Source of the DNA: Candidatus Rhodoblastus alkanivorans
GTDB lineage: Bacteria > Pseudomonadota > Alphaproteobacteria > Rhizobiales > Beijerinckiaceae
Assembly (NCBI RefSeq): GCF_022760755.1
Contig: NZ_JAIVFP010000001.1
Location: 3,018,001 to 3,082,000 of the forward strand
Length of the DNA stretch: 64,000 nucleotides
Direction of reading: 5' to 3'
Part shown: positions 59,301 to 64,000 of the stretch, in pieces
Numbering within the stretch: position 1 is the stretch's first letter
Layout of the letters: each line of letters opens with the position of its first letter
Notes under the pieces: model-generated
What the model was told of the DNA's origin: nothing
What the model saw: only the letters and a program-made list of their open reading frames with translations
Database searches by the model: none
Position numbers and translations under genes: made by a program

Positions 59301-59918
59301 CGCCAGTGCCCCCTCGCGGTCGCCGCGGCGGCGCGCGATCACGCCAAGCCCGTGCCAGCCTGCGCAAAAGCTGGGATTCTTCGCCACGACCTCGCGAAAA
59401 GCGGCCTCCGCCTCGTCAAGCCGCCCGAGTTCGCGCAATTCGTTGGCGATGTCCTGGCGCACCCCCAGATGGTTGGGGTCCGCGTCGGCTGCAGCGCGGA
59501 AATGCGCTAGTGCCCCCTCGCGGTCGCCGCGGCGGCGCGCGATCACGCCAAGCCCGTGCCAGCCTGCGCAAAAGCTGGGATTCTTCGCCACGACCTCGCG
59601 AAAAGCGGCCTCCGCCTCGTCAAGCCGCCCGAGTTCGCGCAATTCGTTGGCGATGTCCTGGCGCACCCCCAGATGATTGGGGTCCGCGTCGGCCGCAGCG
59701 CGGAAATGCGCCAACGCCCCCTCGCGGTCGCCACGGCGACGCGCGATCACGCCAAGCCCGTGCCAGCCTGCGCAAAAGCTGGGATTCTTCGCAACGACCT
59801 CACGAAAAGCGGCCTCGGCCTCGTCAAGCCGCCCGAGTTCGCGCAATTCGATGGCGACGTCTTGTCGCACCCCCAGATGATTGGGGTCCGCGTCGGCCGC
59901 AGCGCGGAAATGCGCCAA
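56400..59918 (-). CDS. Giant TPR protein with C-terminal glycosyltransferase (DXD) domain, 5' end abnormal
   Basis: About 1172 residues. Residues 1 to about 830 are tandem TPR units; the first six pairs are nearly exact 68-residue repeats. The last 230 residues form a Gly_transf_sug/OCH1-like domain (KILQFWDDEIP, MKADLFRLAYLFREGGYYIDADDRF with the DXD, then GTAGNNFIGARPGHP). Such fusions glycosylate proteins or surface polymers. The only usable start is TTG 59918, inside a TPR repeat. The frame opens at a TAG at 59949-59951, and the first internal ATG is hundreds of codons away, so the gene seems 5'-truncated within its repeat array. Confidence 0.8.
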   Translation of the reverse strand: MAHFRAAADADPNHLGVRQDVAIELRELGRLDEAEAAFREVVAKNPSFCAGWHGLGVIARRRGDREGALAHFRAAADADPNHLGVRQDIANELRELGRLDEAEAAFREVVAKNPSFCAGWHGLGVIARRRGDREGALAHFRAAADADPNHLGVRQDIANELRELGRLDEAEAAFREVVAKNPSFCAGWHGLGVIARRRGDREGALAHFRAAADADPNHLGVRQDIANELRELGRLDEAEAVCRKIVAKNPRFLDGWRGLGLIARCRGDREAALAHFRAAADADPNHLWARQDVATELCQLGHFDEAEAVCRKIVAKNPRFPDGWRGLGLIARRRGDREAALAHFRAAADADPNHPWARQDVATELRELGYLDEAEAVYREMVAKNPRLSDGWRGLGLIARRRGDSEAALAHFRAAAEADPKALWAFEAIATELRELGRLDEAEEVLESIVARNPDSAQALTAYANGIRHKASKSELVAMFEKAVALEPGHISARHALASEYLWNYRLDEAEALHDEILSRERNPGSLIGKGLIARQRGDRAAALDFFAEAAKSPGATAQSTIEWSTELFDAGRNEEAQKVLLDALSQRPNQPNIYMRLGHNARARGDHLAAREAFSQALKLNSKSDPARIELATEEFHQGRTSQAVAALEEIILRQPKHVRAIETLARFLEQLDDLERATYLRRKVLEIEPSNLAAHLNIARALAKFGQIQEARQALANAAARLGRRPEIVLAEAGMFNNFGDYAAAHALLTKASAEFPTHFEVRNQLARSMIFRGEFERARRAADAVSAHNVRDKARLCALRAEIAIAEWDFDAAERHFADALAFWPSEPSINGRAAQVALYRFDLRSAKQRLETSMRFNPVHRNQHQGKWKTSQSYVGQLLDEFRIDRGALDKLRDALPRQDAIQALANLVREMPDYTPAAMFLTIALRRKGLLARSECAACKAPSIPAKILQFWDDEIPADVGALCEAWRASHPTYSYQLFSLRDARRFLSELGFPGALAAFNRAIEPAMKADLFRLAYLFREGGYYIDADDRFLAPLSTLNTGGHDLVLYQEEYGTAGNNFIGARPGHPAIERALKAAIDAVNRGDHDMVWLATGPGLLTRSIASYLAEDVAKHLKTTLILERHELRQAVAIHTLTSHKNTKKHWVRSAFNRARALSIESLETAIRQA

Positions 59919-59939
59919 CGCCCCCTCGCGGTCGCCGCG
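58695..59939 (-). repeat. 204-bp tandem repeats encoding paired TPR motifs
   Basis: Six consecutive 204-bp units (boundaries at 59918, 59714, 59510, 59306, 59102, 58898, 58694), each encoding two 34-residue TPRs. The three nearest the 5' end are almost identical in DNA; divergence rises towards the 3' side. A partial unit remains at 59919-59939. The pattern fits recent unequal recombination at the 5' end. Confidence 0.92.
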
Positions 59940-60426
59940 CGCGCGCCGCTAGGCCCGCTGCCCTTGCGTGCTCCGCATCAAACTGGACGTCGCCCACCCG
60001 AGGGTCCCCCGAAACCGCAACCTGAACTTTGCACTATGAATGGATTTGTAGCGTACGCCCAGCTCAATAGGAATATGCCGCTGTAACCGCCACTTGTCAT
60101 TTTGTTCCGGCGGGGTGGCGCCGACGAGCCGACTGATTGAGATTACATATATGCCACCGACGTCGGCGGCCCCGCCTTACCTTCACCACGGCCAGGGATG
60201 CGATCAACGCCATCACTGAGTGGGTCATCATTTCCGCGTTTCGGATGGGGCAAGCTTTCGCAAGTCGAAAAGAACCGAAGGCGGCGCGGTGATCGTCCCG
60301 GCACGTCGGGAAGCTCCGCAATGTGTGCAACTCCGCCCGCCGGCTCGAATCAGAAATTTCCGCTATTCGGTCGACGCTTTCACGTCGCCCAATAAGTCGC
60401 CCGATCAGATCCTTGACCTGGCGGCT
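59940..60426. other. Intergenic region between TPR gene and sulfotransferase
   Basis: About 490 bp. It begins where TPR coding breaks off. I recognise no gene, terminator or IS end here, but the abrupt loss of the TPR frame suggests a rearrangement junction near 59940-59950. Confidence 0.5.
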
Positions 60427-61428
60427 ATGGTCAACTGGGTTTCCATGGGTAAACTCCGTTTACGTGCTGCGCCCCTGAATTGGCTCTGTAGACCTGCAAC
60501 ACATTTAGGCCATCGCCTCATGCATCCCGCTCCTCCTTTGCTGCTGATTGGCGTCCCGCGGTCCGGGTCGACCTGGCTTGCCGAGATTCTCGCTCGCGCA
60601 ACGGGACGGCTTCTGGCGATGGAGCCCGACGATGCGTACCGTTGGCCCGAGGCATTGCACGCAAAACGTGGCCTCGGCGACTATCCCAATGCGTCGACGG
60701 CTCGCGCAAGCGCTGAGTTCAGGGAGTTGTGGCGGCTGGCGCTCAAAGAGCCGCGCCGATTCTCGATCGAGCGTAACGACCCTCAGAAAAGCGCGCTTGG
60801 CAGCCAATCCCTCTCGGTGACCCGCGGCATCGTCGGAGATCACCGCGTGGATACCCCCGGCTCGACCGAAATTGGCTCTGAACAACGGCTTTGCTTGCCC
60901 GACGATGAACTTGTCGTGAAGACAGTCAACGCATCTCTTTGCGCAGATGTGATCGCAGGCTGGTTGGGCGCCGAGGTGATCATGCTATCCCGGGACTTAC
61001 GTAAAGTGATTTCGAGTTGGACCCTGATGGCTGGCTTCGAACCGGAGGACTTGCATCTTGATCCATGGGTGCGTCAAAACGTGTTGAGCGGAATGTCCAT
61101 TCCGCAGTGCCGTACACGGCTGGAAAAAATCGCGTTGACAGTCGCAGTTTTAGACAAATCACTCAAACTGACGACGCGTCGTAACGGTTGCAGAGCGATA
61201 ACATACGAGGAGTTGGTTGAGAACCCGCATCAAAAAGTCGTCGATCTGCTTACGTCTCTCGCACTGAATTGCGACGACTCTGTTCATGAATCTATTGACA
61301 CGCGCCAAGCGCCAGGATCGGGCTTTGAAACGAAGCGGTCAAGCGCGCAACTTCGAGAATGGGAAACGCGACTTACAGACGATCAATGGGCTGAGGTCGA
61401 TGCTGTGCTCAAGCTTTTTCGGACCTAG
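60427..61428 (+). CDS. Sulfotransferase
   Basis: About 333 residues of the PAPS-dependent sulfotransferase fold. The 5'-phosphosulfate loop GVPRSGSTWLAE is at about 42-53, and a 3'-phosphate-binding-like VIMLSRDLRKVISSW lies near 190-205. A central part shows an acidic stretch (LPDDELVVKTVNA). ATG 60427 is preferred although no strong ribosome site is seen; an open frame extends upstream to GTG/ATG options. The stop TAG (61426-61428) is formed by the TA and first G of an inserted IS630-like element, so the C-terminus may be shortened. It may sulfate a surface glycan. Confidence 0.8.
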   Translation: MVNWVSMGKLRLRAAPLNWLCRPATHLGHRLMHPAPPLLLIGVPRSGSTWLAEILARATGRLLAMEPDDAYRWPEALHAKRGLGDYPNASTARASAEFRELWRLALKEPRRFSIERNDPQKSALGSQSLSVTRGIVGDHRVDTPGSTEIGSEQRLCLPDDELVVKTVNASLCADVIAGWLGAEVIMLSRDLRKVISSWTLMAGFEPEDLHLDPWVRQNVLSGMSIPQCRTRLEKIALTVAVLDKSLKLTTRRNGCRAITYEELVENPHQKVVDLLTSLALNCDDSVHESIDTRQAPGSGFETKRSSAQLREWETRLTDDQWAEVDAVLKLFRT

Positions 61429-61859
61429 TGGAGTGACGCATTCGTAGGATTCCCGAATGCGCTGATTTGGTCCATGCTGTCTGGACGAGAGCAGGCATCA
61501 TCGTCGAAGTCACGCCCGAAGACCGAAACCGTCTTGATGGGATCGTCGGGGATCGCAACAGTCCGCGAAAGCATGCGGCGCGCGCCCGGGTGATTCTCGC
61601 CACCGGCGAAGGCTGCGGCACGGCGGAGATCATCCGCCGGTCTGGACTGTCGAAGCCAGTCGTTTGGCGTTGGCAAGAGCGCTTCATGTGGGAAGGCGTT
61701 CATGGTCTTTTGCGCGACAAGACGCGTCCGCCTGGCAAGCCTCCGATGGCCACCGAGGTCGTCAAACGCATTGTCGATATGACACTTGGCGAACCGCCCG
61801 GTGAGACGACCCATTGGACGGGCCGCGCAATGGCGAAAATCTAAGGATCGCCACTCCAC
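61428..61859 (+). mobile_element. Miniature IS630-like element with terminal inverted repeats
   Basis: Imperfect terminal inverted repeats GTGGAGTGACG (61428-61438) and the reverse complement of 61849-61859 (GTGGAGTGGCG), 10 of 11 matching. In between is only the N-terminal part of an IS630-type transposase. TA precedes the left end, as expected for IS630 targets, but the right flank is GC, so the second TA has changed or been lost. At 432 bp it is a deleted, non-autonomous copy. Confidence 0.75.
61467..61844 (+). pseudogene. IS630 family transposase, N-terminal fragment
   Basis: 125 residues from TTG 61467, matching the helix-turn-helix part of IS630 transposases: ARARVILATGEGCGTAEIIRRSGLSKPVVWRWQERF, then a GLLRDKTRPPG linker. 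The frame ends with TAA right after the GRAMAK position, before the DDE catalytic domain, which is absent. It cannot transpose by itself. Confidence 0.85.
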
Positions 61860-62038
61860 GCATTGCCGCATCCGCGACTGAGCCGGTTGAACCCGTGGGC
61901 CGGCGGCGTTAGCGCGCACTGGCGGGTTCCTCACTGTGTGTTTGTTTGCTATAGAGGCGACGCGCCGGGCCGGATGATGTGGCCATGCTTTCGTGGGCGC
62001 TTGGCAGGTCGGTCGAGGTGTTTTTTGGAGGTGTTCCG

Positions 62039-62848
62039 ATGTCTTTCAACGAGGACGTCGCGTTTGAAGATCGGGCTTGGATTCATCTGCGCGCGACGGA
62101 CAGGGTGGCGAAGGCATTTTATGAACTGAACTTATTTATCGGCTGGAATCTAGAGGTTCCAGTTAACCCTTCATTCCTTATTCGTATTCCAAAAGCAGCG
62201 TATTTTGAGAATTTTACGTCCAGCAATGGAGAGCTATATTCATCTGGAGCATTTAGTTACTCGGAAAACAGGGTTACGCGGGCAAGCGTAGGAAGATATT
62301 GCTCGATAGCGAACGATTTATCCGTCATGGGAGAACGTCATCCCTTGGAAAACGTCACCAGCTCATCATTCACCTATTGTTTCCGTCCGGATTTCAATAA
62401 GCCGCAATTTTTGCGCGCCCACAATCAGCTATTTAATAATGCCTATCCGTCGACTCCGCCGAGAATAGGGACAGCTGCCCCGCCGACACTTCAACACGAC
62501 GTATGGGTTGGTCAAAATGTTCTTTTACAAAGAGGCATAACGTTGCACACTGGTTGCGTCGTTGGCGCCGGTGCTGTTGTCGCAAAGGATGTCGCGCCCT
62601 ACACCATCGTCGCCGGCAATCCCGCGCGCCCAATACGGACGCGCTTTCCCCCAGAGTTATGCTCAAGACTGCTCGCGACGGAATGGTGGAATTACCATCC
62701 CAGAGTTCTATTCGAATTCGGTTTTTCGGACGTAGAGCGCTTTTGCCAGCGGATGGAGGACGCGCTTTCTGAAGGCTCGTTAGAGCCGATTCCCGTCAGC
62801 ACATTGACATGGATGGATGTGCTTCAAAAAATCAAAGAAGTCGAGTAG
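62039..62848 (+). CDS. Hexapeptide-repeat acetyltransferase (XAT/CatB type)
   Basis: About 269 residues. GGAGG at 62027-62031 sets ATG 62039. The left-handed beta-helix part includes SVGRYCSIANDLSVMGERHPLE and DVWVGQNVLLQRGITLHTGCVVGAGAVVAKDVAPYTIVAGNPARPIRTRF, the standard hexapeptide acyltransferase core. The C-terminal helices end in TWMDVLQKIKEVE. The gene is visibly more AT-rich than the left part of the window (around 62120-62480), suggesting recent transfer. Likely acetylates a sugar of a surface glycan. Confidence 0.87.
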   Translation: MSFNEDVAFEDRAWIHLRATDRVAKAFYELNLFIGWNLEVPVNPSFLIRIPKAAYFENFTSSNGELYSSGAFSYSENRVTRASVGRYCSIANDLSVMGERHPLENVTSSSFTYCFRPDFNKPQFLRAHNQLFNNAYPSTPPRIGTAAPPTLQHDVWVGQNVLLQRGITLHTGCVVGAGAVVAKDVAPYTIVAGNPARPIRTRFPPELCSRLLATEWWNYHPRVLFEFGFSDVERFCQRMEDALSEGSLEPIPVSTLTWMDVLQKIKEVE

Positions 62849-62920
62849 GGCGCTCCCCGCATCATCGCCGCCGCTGCGGTGACGATCTGACGCTCGAACC
62901 TTGCTCTCCGCTCGGATGGG

Positions 62921-63074
62921 ATGGCGAGAGCGATGGCTGATGATGGGAAATCGGCGCTTGAGGACTGGCTGAAGCCGTTCGTTGAGAAGCTGGGCCCATA
63001 AGAAGCGGCGGCAGATTTGCCCGGTTGATGTGGCTGGCCTGATTGGGCCGGGGGAACGTAAGAGCATCCTGCCG
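62921..63074 (+). pseudogene. IS701-like transposase N-terminal fragment with a frameshift
   Basis: The frame from ATG 62921 gives MARAMADDGKSALEDWLKPFVEKLGP and a stop. Skipping one base in the CCC at about 62995-62997 continues it as HKKRRQICPVDVAGLIGPGERKSILP. Together these match the opening of IS701-type transposases (WLKPF...LG.K.RR..CP..V.GLIGPG.RKS). It breaks off at about 63074, where an integrase fragment of the opposite strand begins. Confidence 0.7.
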
Positions 63075-63253
63075 TGGCGGGCGGTTGTCTGCGCACAATC
63101 GCCACGATGCCTTTCGAGCCATTGCTGGTAATCGACGACGAGCGGTTCAATAGGATTCGTGGCCGGTTTGCTCGGCGGCGCGAACTGGCCATGTACGCCG
63201 AGAAACGCAATGAACCGGCGAATGCGGCTCAGATAGTTGTCTGAGAACCGCAT
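63062..63253 (-). pseudogene. Tyrosine-recombinase/integrase N-terminal fragment
   Basis: Translation on the minus strand from 63253 gives RFSDNYLSRIRRFIAFLG, PPSKPATNPIEPLVVDYQQWLERHRG, and TARHGRML. These match the N-terminal core-binding region of integrases commonly found in rhizobial mobile regions, as I recall. The catalytic domain is missing. It abuts the IS701 piece at the left and an IS66 piece at the right. Confidence 0.6.
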
Positions 63254-63384
63254 TGCGCGCCGATAAACGCCACAGCGACACCGGCCAAGCTCTCCGCGAC
63301 AATCCGCCGTTTTTGCGCCGCCGTCCAAACGCGTCGCCGATCCTTGCTCGCCCTCGCCCGGACCGATGCGTCGAGATCCGCCAT
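63229..63384 (-). pseudogene. IS66-type TnpA (accessory protein) N-terminal fragment
   Basis: A 51-codon frame from ATG 63384: MADLDASVRARASKDRRR then VWTAAQKRRIVAESLA, the classic IS66 TnpA start, followed by unrelated residues to a TGA at 63229. Full proteins are about twice as long, so it is truncated near 63280. Just upstream, 63395-63417 carries the inverted pair TGTCCA...TGGACA. Confidence 0.7.
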
Positions 63385-63538
63385 CGTCGATAGTGTCCAT
63401 TATCCCACAAGTGGACACGATCGCCGCGCCACCAAGGGCGCCAATATCGTCACGCCGCCCGCCTCAGAACAGGCGGCCTCCGGCGAAGGGATTGAAATAG
63501 CCCCGTAAGTCGCCGGACAGGCACTCCCACTTCGCTAA

Positions 63539-64000
63539 GAGCCTGACCTGAAATTGGTTGACCGGCCTCGCGGCCCTTGATTCCCTTGGTTTGCAACAAC
63601 TTTGGGAGATTCGCGATGCCGTGGAGCGAGGCCGATCGCGCGAAGTATGAAGTCATTCGGGCGCGCTATTCAAGCGATATGTCGGAGGCCGAACTGGCGC
63701 TGATTTCGCCGCTGTTGCCGCCGCCCAAACGGCGCGGACGCAAGCCGACAGATGCCCAGATCATTCTCAACGCCTTGTTTTATTTGATCCGCTGCGGCTG
63801 CCCATGGCGATATCTGCCGAAGGATTTTCCGCCGTTCACGACCGTGCAAAACCGCTTCTACGCGTGGCGCGACAGCGGCGTGTGGGCGCAAATCATCAGC
63901 GTTCTCGTGATGGACGCCCGCGAAGCGGAAAGCCGTGAGGCCGCGCCGACGGCTGTCGTCGTCGACAGCCAATCTGTCAAGACGACGGAAGCCGGCGGCC
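63539..64000 (+). mobile_element. IS5-family element, left part (runs off the window)
   Basis: The left end probably starts at 63539 (GAGCCTGACCTGAAATTGG), immediately after CTAA at 63535-63538, which fits the YTAR target of IS5 elements. The transposase frame starts 77 bp inside. The right end is beyond the window. Confidence 0.65.
63616..64000 (+). CDS. IS5 family transposase (partial, 3' end outside window)
   Basis: At least 128 residues from ATG 63616: PWSEADRAKYEVIRARYSSDMSEAELALI, then LLPPPKRRGRKPTDAQIILNALFYLIRCGCPWRYLPKDFPPFTTVQNRFYAWRDSGVW, described here in parts, and VVVDSQSVKTTEAGG with the first catalytic Asp of the DDE triad. This is the IS427-like IS5 transposase layout. No stop occurs before the window ends, so the gene may be intact. 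Confidence 0.9.
   Translation, partial: MPWSEADRAKYEVIRARYSSDMSEAELALISPLLPPPKRRGRKPTDAQIILNALFYLIRCGCPWRYLPKDFPPFTTVQNRFYAWRDSGVWAQIISVLVMDAREAESREAAPTAVVVDSQSVKTTEAGG

Noticed and set aside
58658-60025. Long plus-strand frames through the TPR repeats
   Set aside because: They only mirror the 204-bp repeats of the minus-strand TPR gene; the products are Arg/Pro-rich and resemble no protein family.
60097-60330. 77-codon minus-strand frame before the sulfotransferase
   Set aside because: Basic, no similarity recognised, no ribosome site; it could be a fragment of an old mobile element but I cannot support that.

Overview
This is a GC-rich window (roughly 65% by eye) with rare AT-rich pockets, dense short-spaced operons, frequent GTG/TTG starts and ATGA/GTGA stop-start overlaps. 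MucR, HdaA, DUF1491 and DUF5330 proteins, a PAS histidine kinase and two Hint_2 proteins point to Alphaproteobacteria, most likely Hyphomicrobiales (Beijerinckiaceae/Methylocystaceae-like; the family-level guess is inference). I saw no rRNA, tRNA or CRISPR array.

Layout. 1-3.4 kb: 5-oxoprolinase operon pxpBC...pxpA, split by a MntA-HepT type toxin-antitoxin pair. 3.5-7.4 kb: DUF2252 protein, GntP-type permease, aldose-1-epimerase-like protein. 7.4-13.5 kb (minus): CDP-alcohol phosphatidyltransferase, AI-2E family membrane protein, hdaA, ppk, ppx. 13.6-15.4 kb: purM-purN, followed by a 41-bp repeat array with a 12-bp palindrome. 15.6-22 kb: metaxin-like GST, RlpA-like protein, ndk, a histidine kinase/peptidoglycan-binding/DUF1491 operon, DUF5330 and mucR. 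22.5-28.9 kb: S9 oligopeptidase, a repeat-bearing membrane protein, Fe-SOD, HXXEE protein, GT61 and GNAT. 28.9-33.5 kb: methylmalonyl-CoA mutase scpA (tandem 12-bp repeat in its leader), a possible CYTH-like protein and a split ChrA pair. 33.7-39.2 kb (minus): a frameshifted SGNH/SASA hydrolase gene, degP-like protease, hflC, hflK, folA. 39.4-44.5 kb: ethanolamine module (permease, eutB, eutC, AraC regulator) without shell genes. 44.8-52.7 kb: Ada-AlkA, Ogt, Cys-rich protein, metC, GNAT, PAP2, a two-repeat protein of unknown role, and an AraC regulator.

53-64 kb is accessory. Two proteins share a near-identical C-terminal Hint domain but have unrelated N-termini. They are followed by a TPR/glycosyltransferase gene built of 204-bp tandem repeats that lacks a normal 5' end, a sulfotransferase whose stop lies at the edge of a shrunken IS630-like element, a hexapeptide acyltransferase, and a mosaic of IS701, integrase, IS66 and IS5 pieces running off the end.

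How it fits together: the left 52 kb is mostly core metabolism and stress biology (glutamate salvage from 5-oxoproline, purines, polyphosphate, two B12-dependent enzymes, membrane protein quality control, alkylation repair). The right end looks like a recombination-prone surface-modification island. The most unusual items are the toxin-antitoxin pair inside pxp, the Hint pair, the TPR array and the repeats at purN and scpA.
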